Part shown: in pieces, positions 33,068 to 41,122 of the stretch | How positions within the stretch are numbered: position 1 is the stretch's first letter | Layout: each line of letters begins with the position of its first letter | From: an uncultured Caryophanales bacterium | Lineage (GTDB): Bacteria; Bacillota_I; Bacilli_A; Izemoplasmatales; Hujiaoplasmataceae | Assembly: GCA_937958685.1 (NCBI GenBank) | Contig: CALGNF010000073.1 | Span: 1-48,816 of the forward strand | Direction of reading: 5' to 3' | DNA length: 48,816 nucleotides | The notes under the pieces: generated by a model | What the model was told of the DNA's origin: nothing | The model's database searches: none | What the model saw: only the letters and a program-made list of their open reading frames with translations | Position numbers and translations under genes: made by a program

Positions 33068-33150
33068 GGCATTATGCCATTGACGACGACATCAAGCCGC
33101 TTCGGAAATGACATGATTTCCGAAGCGTTCCAAAAGGGTTACTCCCCTTT
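33068..33150. repeat. Cluster of three inverted repeats in the 32967-33200 gap
   Basis: GGCAT-t-ATGCC (33068-33078), a perfect 12-bp stem CGCTTCGGAAAT / ATTTCCGAAGCG with 6-base loop (33098-33127), and AAAGGG-ttactc-CCCTTT (33133-33150). No T tract follows the first two, so they do not look like terminators. They lie just upstream of the promoter at 33160 and may be operators or a regulatory RNA structure. Confidence 0.45.
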
Positions 33151-33159
33151 GAATGATTA

Positions 33160-33170
33160 TATGTTATAAT
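33160..33170 (+). promoter_or_regulatory. Extended -10 promoter
   Basis: TATGTTATAAT, 31 bases before the chorismate mutase ATG; no -35 in the preceding palindromic region. Confidence 0.6.
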
Positions 33171-33200
33171 TATTTTAGTGAGTCTACGGGAGGATTTCAG

Positions 33201-33482
33201 ATGAACGAACTTGAGACATTTCGCCGGGAGATCGATGCGATCGACCAGGCGATCCGCGAACTTTTCCGCAAACGGATGGACATCGTTGACAAAGTCGCCG
33301 AATACAAGATGGCGCACGACATGATCGTCTATGATCCCGTCAGGGAGGAAGAACTGATCAAAAGCAACGTTGAGGGATTTCCGGTCGAGGAATACCGCGA
33401 GTATTACCGGGAGGTCCTCAACGTGATTCTACATGTCTCCAAGGAACACCAGAAATCGCTGATCATGAGGAGCACGCTATGA
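33201..33482 (+). CDS. Chorismate mutase, AroQ class
   Basis: 93 residues, all helical. The pattern FRREIDAIDQAIRELFRKRMD ... VDKVAEYKMAH is that of AroQ chorismate mutases, where the Arg and Lys residues hold the bicyclic substrate; converts chorismate to prephenate for Phe/Tyr. ATG 33201 has GGGAGGA 8 bases before it; the in-frame start at 33153 would be upstream of the -10. Stop overlaps the threonine aldolase start. No other aromatic-pathway genes are near, so a secondary role is possible. Confidence 0.87.
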   Translation: MNELETFRREIDAIDQAIRELFRKRMDIVDKVAEYKMAHDMIVYDPVREEELIKSNVEGFPVEEYREYYREVLNVILHVSKEHQKSLIMRSTL

Positions 33483-34495
33483 AATATATCGATCTTCGCA
33501 GCGACACCGTCACCAAGCCGACGCCGGCAATGCTGGCGGCGATGATGAGTGCCGAGGTCGGCGACGACGTGTTCGCCGACGACCCGACAACGATCAGGCT
33601 GGAAGCCATCTGCGCCGAGCTGTTGGGCAAGGAAGCATCACTCTTCGTGCCCTCCGGGACGTTCTCCAACCAGTTGGCTCTGTTTACGCACTGCCGTCAG
33701 GGCGAAGAAGTCATCCTCGACCACAACGCCCATATCGTCCAGCACGAATCCGGAGCTTCGGCGGTCATCGCCGGCGTCCAGTTGTTCATGCTGGCCGGCA
33801 AAAACGGCATTTGGGATCTGAATGACTTGAAACGGGCGATCAAGGTCCAATCGGTATCCACGACAAGGACGGCGCTGATCTCGATCGAAAACGCCTTTGG
33901 CGGTTCCGTGCTGCCGCTTGAATACATGCGCAAAGTCTTTGAGATCGCCAAGGAAAGGAACCTGCCGGTCCACCTCGACGGGGCGCGCATCTTCAATGCG
34001 GCGACCGCCTTGAACTGCGATGTCAGGGAGTTGGCTAAGTACGCTGATTCCGTCAGTGTCTGTCTTTCCAAAGGTTTGGCCTCGCCGATCGGAACGATGC
34101 TGGTCGGCACCAAAGATTTCATCGAAGCCGCCCGGTTCAAACGGAAACTGATGGGTGGCGGCATGCGACAGACGGGAATCCTCGCCGCCTGCGGCATCAT
34201 CTCGCTCGAGCGGATGTCCAAACGCCTCCAGGAGGACCATGACAACGCCGCCTATATGGCGGAGTTGCTGAGAAGAATCCCGGGTGTTCGGATCGATGAG
34301 GCGCAAAGAGCCATCAACATGGTGTTCTTCGATGTCGACAATGAGAAGAAACATGGTCTTGAGCAGTTTTTATTCATCAACGGTGTGAAGATCCTGCCTT
34401 ATGAAGGCGCGTTCCGATTCGTCACCCACAACGATCTCGACCGCGAAGCCATCGCCAGAGCCATCGGTCTGGTCAGGGAGTATTTTTGCGGATGA
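33479..34495 (+). CDS. ltaE: Low-specificity L-threonine aldolase
   Basis: 338 residues, PLP-dependent fold-type I enzyme that cleaves L-threonine or L-allo-threonine to glycine and acetaldehyde. Start IDLRSDTVTKPT, MMSAEVGDDVFADDPT, LDGARIFNAA and the PLP lysine in VCLSKGLASPIGT (Lys198) are characteristic. Glycine from it can feed the one-carbon pathway to which fhs belongs. ATGA overlaps link it to both neighbours. Confidence 0.94.
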   Translation: MKYIDLRSDTVTKPTPAMLAAMMSAEVGDDVFADDPTTIRLEAICAELLGKEASLFVPSGTFSNQLALFTHCRQGEEVILDHNAHIVQHESGASAVIAGVQLFMLAGKNGIWDLNDLKRAIKVQSVSTTRTALISIENAFGGSVLPLEYMRKVFEIAKERNLPVHLDGARIFNAATALNCDVRELAKYADSVSVCLSKGLASPIGTMLVGTKDFIEAARFKRKLMGGGMRQTGILAACGIISLERMSKRLQEDHDNAAYMAELLRRIPGVRIDEAQRAINMVFFDVDNEKKHGLEQFLFINGVKILPYEGAFRFVTHNDLDREAIARAIGLVREYFCG

Positions 34496-35052
34496 AGCAA
34501 TTGTTCACGATCTACCGGCACAAGGATCTGAACTTTCAGGGCACGCTGATCGCCCGTCGCGCCCGCCGGGCGATTATCTTTAAAGATGATTGTCTCTTGC
34601 TGGTTAAAAGTGAAAAATACGGAGAACTCAAATTTCCCGGCGGCGGCATCGATCCCGATGAGACGCCTTTTCAGACATTGTCCCGCGAGGTTATGGAAGA
34701 AACAGGTTATGGCATAACGCAAACCATCGTTCCCTTTGGCAGCACGGTCGAATTTGGCAAAGACTTCCTTGGCGAATACGACATTTTCAAGCAGGAGTCC
34801 GAGTACTATCTTTGTGAGCTGCATGGCGAACCACAGGCGCTTTCCCTTGATGATTACGAGATCGACTACGGTTACCATCCGGTCTTTGCTTTGCCGCAGA
34901 TGGCGATCGCAAACAACGAGGCGATTCCCGCAAACGAGAAGATACCCTGGAAAGAGCGGGACACACTGATCCTCAAACTGCTGCAGGCAACGATTTGTAA
35001 CAGCCAAACCGGGGAGCCGGACCAGAACGAGACAAAGGATAGAAACAGCTGA
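34492..35052 (+). CDS. Nudix hydrolase
   Basis: 186 residues. Complete Nudix box: GGIDPDETPF then SREVMEETGYG (Gly51, Glu57, Arg65-Glu66, Glu69-Glu70), which binds Mg2+ and hydrolyses a nucleoside diphosphate linked to X. N-terminal strands resemble house-cleaning enzymes such as MutT or ADP-ribose pyrophosphatases; the substrate is not readable. ATG 34492 overlaps the previous stop. The C-terminal ~12 residues are polar and probably disordered. Gap 35053-35201 after it holds only the rnf promoter; no terminator hairpin was seen. Confidence 0.9.
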   Translation: MKQLFTIYRHKDLNFQGTLIARRARRAIIFKDDCLLLVKSEKYGELKFPGGGIDPDETPFQTLSREVMEETGYGITQTIVPFGSTVEFGKDFLGEYDIFKQESEYYLCELHGEPQALSLDDYEIDYGYHPVFALPQMAIANNEAIPANEKIPWKERDTLILKLLQATICNSQTGEPDQNETKDRNS

Positions 35053-35142
35053 CGGATAGTCGTCCGCGGTGATGACGGCAGGCAGGAAAACACGGCGGTA
35101 ACGCTACCAGTATCAAAATTGAGGGTGTCATTTTTCTGGCCT

Positions 35143-35153
35143 TGTGTTATAAT
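35143..35153 (+). promoter_or_regulatory. Extended -10 promoter of the rnf operon
   Basis: TGTGTTATAAT; a GTGTCA 17 bases upstream is a poor -35. About 49 bases before rnfC. Confidence 0.6.
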
Positions 35154-35201
35154 GTCTTTTAGACATTCGGATAGATAATTTACAATTAGGAGGCTTTATA
35201 G

Positions 35202-36503
35202 ATGATTTTACAGAAAGCCAGGGGCATCAGGATCGACGGCGCCAAAAGCATGTCGAAAACCTCCCCCTTGCGGGAATACCTGGATCCCAAGGTTGTCTAT
35301 ATACCGCTGGTGCAGCAGACCTTTCCCTTGAAGCGGCTCGTTGAGCCGGGCGAAAGCGTGGCGATCGGCCAGATTGTCGCCATGAGAGAGGGCTTTACGG
35401 AAATGCCGGTCCACGCTTCGGTCAGCGGCAAAATCGCGGCGATCAAGAAAGTCTGGCATGCGAGCGGCCGGATGGTCGAGGCCATCGAGATCGAAAACGA
35501 TTTCTTGAATCGTTATGATCCCGCGGTGAAACCAGAGAAAGATCCGGAGGCTTTGACCCCCGAGCAACTCATCGAAAAGATGAAACAGGCGGGTTTGGTC
35601 GGACTTGGCGGCGCCGGGTTCCCCACTTATCGCAAATACTGCACCAAGTGCGCTATCGACACGATCATCATCAATGCGGTCGAATGCGAGCCATACATGA
35701 CCTGTGACTGCCTGCAGGTCGAGAAGACTCCCGAAAAACTGCTCAAAGGCTTGCGCTATTTCATGAAGGCGGCTGGAGCCACCCGCGGGTTTATCGCCTA
35801 CAAAGACTACAATGCGGGCATCCGGGAAGCGCTCGAGCCGTTACTTCCGCACTATCCGGGAACCAGTCTGTTTGCGCTGAATGACAGATACCCCGCAGGC
35901 TGGGAGAAATACATCGTTGAAAGCGTCGTGGGCAAGACCTATCAGAAACTGCCTTCGGAGATCGGCGTGATCGTCAACAACTCGGCCACGGCGATCGCGT
36001 TCGCGGACATGGTTGAGGACAACCTGCCGCTGGTGCGCCGGGTCATCACGATCACCGGCGAAGGCATCACGTCACCACAGAATTTCCATGTGCCGCTCGG
36101 CACCAAGGTTCAGGATCTGGTCGCGATGAGCGGCGGTTACAAAGAGGGTCTTGACCCGAAGAACGCCTGGTATCTCGCCGGCGGTCCGATGACCGGCCGG
36201 GCGATCCTCGTCGACGAACTCGTCGTGAGCGACACTTTGGGCGCCGTGGTCGTCTTGCCGATGCCAGCGGAGAAATTGCATCCGGAATGCCTGGGCTGCG
36301 GTCAGTGCGCCGATGTTTGTCCGGTGCACCTCACGCCGACCGAGATCAAGCGGGCGCTGGACCGCAAGGACCTCAAGGCGATCGGCAGCCTTAACGCCGA
36401 CAAGTGCATGGCCTGCGGCCTGTGCTCCTATGTCTGTCCGTCGCATATCGAAATTGCCGACTATGTCGCCAAAGCCAAAGAATCATTGAAGAAGGGGGCA
36501 TGA
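35202..36503 (+). CDS. rnfC: Ion-translocating oxidoreductase subunit C
   Basis: 433 residues. Peripheral cytoplasmic subunit of the Rnf complex, which passes electrons from reduced ferredoxin to NAD+ while pumping Na+ or H+. The FMN/NADH-binding loop LVGLGGAGFPTYRK and the two [4Fe-4S] motifs CLGCGQCADVCP and CMACGLCSYVCP near the C-terminus are present, and the N-terminal barrel-sandwich domain is typical. AGGAGG is 8 bases before the ATG. First gene of a seven-gene rnf operon. Confidence 0.96.
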   Translation: MILQKARGIRIDGAKSMSKTSPLREYLDPKVVYIPLVQQTFPLKRLVEPGESVAIGQIVAMREGFTEMPVHASVSGKIAAIKKVWHASGRMVEAIEIENDFLNRYDPAVKPEKDPEALTPEQLIEKMKQAGLVGLGGAGFPTYRKYCTKCAIDTIIINAVECEPYMTCDCLQVEKTPEKLLKGLRYFMKAAGATRGFIAYKDYNAGIREALEPLLPHYPGTSLFALNDRYPAGWEKYIVESVVGKTYQKLPSEIGVIVNNSATAIAFADMVEDNLPLVRRVITITGEGITSPQNFHVPLGTKVQDLVAMSGGYKEGLDPKNAWYLAGGPMTGRAILVDELVVSDTLGAVVVLPMPAEKLHPECLGCGQCADVCPVHLTPTEIKRALDRKDLKAIGSLNADKCMACGLCSYVCPSHIEIADYVAKAKESLKKGA

Positions 36504-36505
36504 GC

Positions 36506-37696
36506 ATGGCCAGATTCGCTGGTGGCAAGGCACCATACCTGAGGATCGCCGATCAGCCCGGTCAAGGGACCAATGTCGTGATGAGGGATTTCCTCATCGG
36601 TCTGTTGCCCGTTGTGCTGTTTGCCTGGTACAAAAACGGCATCCAAGTCTATCTCGATGGCAACATCGCCATCATGGAAATGTTCTATCCGTTCGTCTTC
36701 ATCCTGCTTGGCGGCTTGAGTTCCCTGCTTATGGAAGGCTTGTCCTTCTATATCACCGACAAGGAAAATCGAAGCCTAAAAGGCCTCATGAAGCGGCTTC
36801 ACACCTCCTTTTCCCTGATACCCGGCTTGATTTTGGCCTTGTTGTTGCCGCTCTATACGCCGGTCTGGGTCTTGTTGTTCGGTGCTTTCATGGCCAGCAT
36901 CGTCGCCAAAATGTTGTTTGGCGGCTTTGGTCACAATATCTTCAATCCCGCCCTGCTCGGCTATCTGGCGGTCGGTTTCACGCTCTCCGGCGTGATCGCC
37001 GCTGCCGGCGGCGCCCTGAATGCCTCCGAGGTGCTGGTGGACACGTACGCCGGGGCCACGCCTTTGGGAATCCTGGCGGCGACCAAACAAATCGATTATC
37101 AAACGCTGGTTGCGCCTTATGGCAACCTGTGGAACTTCTTGCTGGGCACGATCCCGGGAGCCTTGGGCGAAACCGGGGCGCTCGCGATCATCATCGCCTA
37201 TATTTGGTTCTCCGTCCGCAAAGTCATCAAATGGTCGACCCCGCTCATTTATATCGGCACCGTCTTTGCGCTTTCCTGGTTGATCGGCATTTTTGCCGGT
37301 GATGCCGGGATCTGGTTCCCCACTTACAGCATCCTCTCGGGGGGCGTGATGTTCGGCGCGGTCTATATGGCCACCGAGCCGGTTACAACCCCGAAAAACC
37401 CCTGGGGCAAAGTCGTTTTCGCCCTCTTCTTGGGAGCTTTGACGGTCCTCTTCCGCTTTATCGGCAACTTTCCCGAAGGCGTCGGCACATCCCTGATCGT
37501 CATGAACATGTTCACGATGCCAATCGACAATCTGACGGCGCAAATGCGATCGGCCGGACTAAGGAAAGCCACGTTCGTCAAAGGCGGACTGCTGGTCGTG
37601 TTGCTTGGCGCCCTCATCGCCTATGCGCTCTTCAAGGCTTCGACCATCTACAGTTTATCTATCATAACCAGGATTTTCTTACAGGGGGTGATGTGA
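36506..37696 (+). CDS. rnfD: Ion-translocating oxidoreductase subunit D
   Basis: 396 residues, about ten membrane helices, FMN-carrying Rnf subunit. The flavinylation motif reads DTYAGATPLG (Thr185 is expected to carry covalent FMN added by ApbE). ATG 36506 has GAAGGGGG 7 bases upstream and is preferred to ATG 36500, which touches that site and the rnfC stop. No ApbE gene is in the window. Confidence 0.95.
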   Translation: MARFAGGKAPYLRIADQPGQGTNVVMRDFLIGLLPVVLFAWYKNGIQVYLDGNIAIMEMFYPFVFILLGGLSSLLMEGLSFYITDKENRSLKGLMKRLHTSFSLIPGLILALLLPLYTPVWVLLFGAFMASIVAKMLFGGFGHNIFNPALLGYLAVGFTLSGVIAAAGGALNASEVLVDTYAGATPLGILAATKQIDYQTLVAPYGNLWNFLLGTIPGALGETGALAIIIAYIWFSVRKVIKWSTPLIYIGTVFALSWLIGIFAGDAGIWFPTYSILSGGVMFGAVYMATEPVTTPKNPWGKVVFALFLGALTVLFRFIGNFPEGVGTSLIVMNMFTMPIDNLTAQMRSAGLRKATFVKGGLLVVLLGALIAYALFKASTIYSLSIITRIFLQGVM

Positions 37697-37697
37697 G

Positions 37698-38903
37698 ATG
37701 AAGGCATTCTTTGCCAATAAGGGCAGCCTCGCGCTCCTAATCGTCCCCCTGCTTGTCATCTTCATTTTCGGCGGCGTTTACAGCCGCTATATGACCGCCC
37801 AGGTCGAGGTTCACGCCGAGGAGGAGCGCATCCGGCAGGAAGAGGAAGCGGAAAGGCAGTTCGCGCTTGAACTGATGACGATGTTCCCGGAAGCCACCGA
37901 AATCGAGAAACGGACAGTCGCCTCCGTCGAGAAGTCATACATCATTCCCGGAAAAGCAGGGGCGAATCCGGAAGACTTTTTCAGTCCCATCGTCAAAAAA
38001 AGTTATCTCGTTTCTGATGCTTCCACCGACATTGGCGTGATCTATGTGATCGAGTCCCACGGCAATAAGAGTGGACTGGTGCTCGTTTTCGCGATCGAGT
38101 TTGCGACTAATAGCATCACCGGCATCCAGGTTCTCGAACACAACGAGACCGACACGGCCGCCTATTTCCGGAAACTGGGAACGGAATTCTATGCGCAGTT
38201 CGACGATCTTGCCTTCGACGTGCCGGTCCTGGTCGTCGATGCCGTCGCGGGTGCGACCTATTCTTCCCGCGGTTTCGAAATCGCCACGCTCTATGCCCGC
38301 GAGCAGTACGCCGCGGACTTCGACTTTGTGATTCCCGTCGTGCTCGTTGAAGCGAATGACATCGACTACAACCTCGATCCGGACACCTTCGCCGATTATC
38401 CCTTCGTCGCCGACATCACCTATGGCACCGAAGCGAAGAATGCTGTGGTTTATCTCGCCCTTGACTTCAGTTTTGCGGCGATGGCAAGCGGCACTGACGA
38501 TTTGAGCGATTTCGAAAAACTCGAAATCAAGAATCTGGCGTCGCAGGCCGGTCTCTCGACCTTGAGCTATTTCTCGAGTTACGACGCTGAAACCCGCACC
38601 GTCGTGATGCAGGCCAAGGGTTATGTCACCCGCTATACGATCCAGGTGACTTTCGTCATCAACGAGGATCTCACCGCGATCGAGTCGTATTCCGTGCTTT
38701 CACGGGAGACCTACGACAGCGAATACAACGAATTGTACACGGGACCCGGCGTCCCGTATGTGGAAAGCAAAATGATCACGCAATACCGCAACGGGGAGAG
38801 CATCGATACGATTGCCGGCGCCTCGGCCAAAACCGAACCGGCGATCCTGAGCCTGATCGACTTGTTCGATCGCTTCCTCGGATCATTGGGAGGAGGCGAA
38901 TAA
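37698..38903 (+). CDS. Long RnfG-like subunit with two FMN-binding domains
   Basis: 401 residues, about twice the length of ordinary RnfG. One N-terminal membrane helix (12-28), a short Glu-rich linker, then two extracytoplasmic FMN_bind-type domains: the first ends in DAVAGATYSSRG (Thr187) and the second in DTIAGASAKTEP (Ser376), both fitting Dxx(S/A)GA(T/S), the ApbE flavinylation signal. An ordinary-length RnfG follows immediately, so this is an added or duplicated subunit of the complex. It starts 1 base after the rnfD stop. Whether both sites are flavinylated is inference. Confidence 0.87.
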   Translation: MKAFFANKGSLALLIVPLLVIFIFGGVYSRYMTAQVEVHAEEERIRQEEEAERQFALELMTMFPEATEIEKRTVASVEKSYIIPGKAGANPEDFFSPIVKKSYLVSDASTDIGVIYVIESHGNKSGLVLVFAIEFATNSITGIQVLEHNETDTAAYFRKLGTEFYAQFDDLAFDVPVLVVDAVAGATYSSRGFEIATLYAREQYAADFDFVIPVVLVEANDIDYNLDPDTFADYPFVADITYGTEAKNAVVYLALDFSFAAMASGTDDLSDFEKLEIKNLASQAGLSTLSYFSSYDAETRTVVMQAKGYVTRYTIQVTFVINEDLTAIESYSVLSRETYDSEYNELYTGPGVPYVESKMITQYRNGESIDTIAGASAKTEPAILSLIDLFDRFLGSLGGGE

Positions 38904-38904
38904 G

Positions 38905-39462
38905 ATGAACAAAAGTCTTGTTTCCGGCTTGGTCCTGCTCTGCTTCGGTGTCGTATGCGGGCTGTTGCTCGCCATCGTCAACCATTTTACGGCACCTGTG
39001 ATCCTCGCCAACGAGCAACGCGTCATCCGCGAGACAATCAGAACCTTCTTTGCGGACGTGGATGACTACGATCTCGAGGAAATCGAGCTCGAAGGCGATC
39101 TGGAGATGGCTTATCTCCTGAAAGACAAAACCACCGGAGCCGTCCATGCGGCGGTCTACCGCGTCAGCGCCGTCGCCTACAACGGCAGGGTCAACATGCT
39201 GATCGCGATCGACCAGGAATTGGTGGTTGCCGGCTATTCCTTCATCGACAACAGCGGCACCGAAGGGTTGGGACTCAACCTGGCCAATCTCGATTTCGGC
39301 ATGGGCGATAAACCGATCGCCGCCTGGGCTGTCGAGTTTGACACGATTGCCGGCGCCACGATCACTTCCCAAGGTTATGCCCCCGCCTATGACGGTGGTG
39401 TCCGCAATTGCTTTGCCCTGGTCGCCGAAAGAGTCGGCACCGATTTTGGAGGTGATGCCTGA
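38905..39462 (+). CDS. rnfG: Ion-translocating oxidoreductase subunit G
   Basis: 185 residues, standard RnfG: single N-terminal membrane helix (6-26) and one extracytoplasmic FMN domain with DTIAGATITSQG (Thr152, covalent FMN). Passes electrons between RnfD/RnfA-E and RnfC-side flavins. GGAGGAGG before the ATG. Its stop overlaps rnfE by one base. Confidence 0.94.
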   Translation: MNKSLVSGLVLLCFGVVCGLLLAIVNHFTAPVILANEQRVIRETIRTFFADVDDYDLEEIELEGDLEMAYLLKDKTTGAVHAAVYRVSAVAYNGRVNMLIAIDQELVVAGYSFIDNSGTEGLGLNLANLDFGMGDKPIAAWAVEFDTIAGATITSQGYAPAYDGGVRNCFALVAERVGTDFGGDA

Positions 39463-40127
39463 TGAACCAAAAGGAAAACTTCTTCAAGGGTTTTGTCAAA
39501 GAGAATCCGCTGTTCGTCTCCGTTCTCGGCATGTGTCCGTCGCTGGCGATCACGACCAAGGTCGAAAACGCCATCGGCATGGGTGTCGCCGTCTTCTTTG
39601 TCCTCACGCTCAGCAATCTCGTGATTTCCCTGATCATGAACAGCAAATTCCTGCGCGACCTCGTGAAACCGGTTAGGATCCCCGTCTACATCATCGTCAT
39701 CGCCAGCCTCGTGACGATCGTCGAGATGGTGATGCACGCCTATTTCGAAAGTCTTTACAAAAGCCTTGGCGTCTTCATTCCTTTGATCGTCGTTAACTGC
39801 ATCATCCTCGGACGCGCCGAAGCCTTCGCTTCGGAGAACAAACCGTTGGATTCGGCGATCGACGGCATGGGCATGGCGCTCGGGTTCACCTTCGCGATCC
39901 TGATCATCAGCCTGTTCCGGGAGATCCTCGGTTCCGGCATGATCACGATCTGGGGCGATGCCGCCCTCGATCTCGGATTCATCTTCGAGTTCCTCAGAAT
40001 CAGTCCGATCGATATCTTCATAAAACCGGTCGGAGCCTTCCTGTCGTTCGCCTTCATCCTCGCGACGGTCGTCGCGATCAGAAGCGCCGGCGACAGGAGA
40101 AAAGCGAAAGCGGGTGCTGACAAATGA
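39462..40127 (+). CDS. rnfE: Ion-translocating oxidoreductase subunit E
   Basis: 221 residues, six membrane helices. Conserved LGMCPSLAITT and VNCIILGRAEAFA carry the cysteines that, with RnfA, hold the intramembrane iron-sulfur cluster. Homologous to NqrD. GGAGGTGA ribosome site. ATGA overlap with rnfA. Confidence 0.96.
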   Translation: MNQKENFFKGFVKENPLFVSVLGMCPSLAITTKVENAIGMGVAVFFVLTLSNLVISLIMNSKFLRDLVKPVRIPVYIIVIASLVTIVEMVMHAYFESLYKSLGVFIPLIVVNCIILGRAEAFASENKPLDSAIDGMGMALGFTFAILIISLFREILGSGMITIWGDAALDLGFIFEFLRISPIDIFIKPVGAFLSFAFILATVVAIRSAGDRRKAKAGADK

Positions 40128-40699
40128 GCGATCTGGTCCAACTCGCCTTCATGGCCTTCATCGTTGAGAATATCATCTTGACGAAGTTTCTGGGAATCTG
40201 TCCGTTTTTGGGTGTCTCGCGCAAACGCAGTTCGGCAATCGGCATGGGCCTGGCCGTCCTCTTCGTGATCCTGATCTCCAGCATGGTCACCTGGGTCCTC
40301 TACAATTATGTGCTGGCGACGCTTGAACTCACCTACATGCGCACGATCGCCTTCATTCTCGTGATTGCCGCGCTCGTGCAGATGGTCGAGATCTTCCTCA
40401 AGAAAGTCTCGCCCGCCCTTTATAAGGCGCTTGGCATCTATCTGCCCCTGATCACGACCAACTGCGCCGTCTTGGGCGTCGCCATCCTCAACATCAACAA
40501 CAACCATTCCTTCGTCGAGACCGTCGTCTACGCCACGTTCATCTCGCTCGGGTTCATTCTCGTGATGTACATCTTCGCAATGATCCGGGAGAAACTCGAC
40601 TTCTCACCGGTTCCGAGAGCCTTCAAGGGCACACCGATCGCCCTGATCGTCGCCGCCATCCTCGCGATCATCTTCTCGCGCTTCGGAGGGATCATCTGA
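40124..40699 (+). CDS. rnfA: Ion-translocating oxidoreductase subunit A
   Basis: 191 residues, six membrane helices in inverted topology to RnfE. LGICPFLGVS and TTNCAVLGVA are the cluster-binding cysteine motifs. Homologous to NqrE. Overlaps rnfE (4 bases) and rnfB (1 base). Confidence 0.96.
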   Translation: MSDLVQLAFMAFIVENIILTKFLGICPFLGVSRKRSSAIGMGLAVLFVILISSMVTWVLYNYVLATLELTYMRTIAFILVIAALVQMVEIFLKKVSPALYKALGIYLPLITTNCAVLGVAILNINNNHSFVETVVYATFISLGFILVMYIFAMIREKLDFSPVPRAFKGTPIALIVAAILAIIFSRFGGII

Positions 40700-40989
40700 T
40701 GGAGATCGTGATCGGGGCCGTCGTGCTGGGCGGACTCGGATTCGTGCTGGGGTTTCTGATCTTGCTGGTCGATAAGTATTTCCATGTCGTCGAGGACCCG
40801 TCGATCGACGAGGTCGTCGAACTGCTTCCCCGCTACAACTGCGGCGCATGTGGCTATCCCGGGTGCCGCGAGATGGCCATCGGCCTCTTGGCGAAGGAGG
40901 CCAAGGGCGAACAATGCAAACCGATCAAGCAGGAAGCGCTGGTCGAACTCAAGCGCTATCTGGACAATCATTTCGCAACCAAACAATAG
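40699..40989 (+). CDS. rnfB: RnfB, very short form lacking ferredoxin domains
   Basis: 96 residues. N-terminal membrane helix (3-24), then the Fes-type [4Fe-4S] motif Cys48-x2-Cys51-x4-Cys56 ... Cys73 (CGACGYPGC, then GEQC). Normal RnfB continues with one or more 2x[4Fe-4S] ferredoxin domains (about 190 residues in proteobacteria, 270-330 in clostridia); here the frame stops at TAG followed at once by a terminator, and no ferredoxin-like coding sequence follows in any frame. The end is not a visible frameshift. The missing domains may be replaced by a separate ferredoxin. Confidence 0.93.
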   Translation: MEIVIGAVVLGGLGFVLGFLILLVDKYFHVVEDPSIDEVVELLPRYNCGACGYPGCREMAIGLLAKEAKGEQCKPIKQEALVELKRYLDNHFATKQ

Positions 40990-40990
40990 A

Positions 40991-41024
40991 AAAAGCCGTT
41001 CCTTATGGGAACGGTTTCTTTCTT
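40991..41024 (+). terminator. Intrinsic terminator of the rnf operon
   Basis: CCGTTCC-TTATG-GGAACGG (40996-41014) flanked by AAAAG and TTTCTTTCTT. Confidence 0.85.
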
Positions 41025-41055
41025 ATGAAAACGTTTCATGCCAACCAAAATCTAT

Positions 41056-41084
41056 TTGCTTTATTCAAATATATGTAATATAAT
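41056..41084 (+). promoter_or_regulatory. Promoter of the flavin-lipoprotein gene
   Basis: TTGCTT (41056-41061), 17-base spacer, TATAAT (41079-41084); ATG 39 bases downstream with GGGAGG before it. Confidence 0.7.
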
Positions 41085-41122
41085 GTAACAGGTAAGTATT
41101 ACAACCAAATGGGAGGATTTGA

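Noticed and set aside
33098..33127. Terminator for the minus-strand RCC1 gene or an upstream plus-strand gene
   Set aside because: No T tract on either strand, and the RCC1 gene reads away from it.
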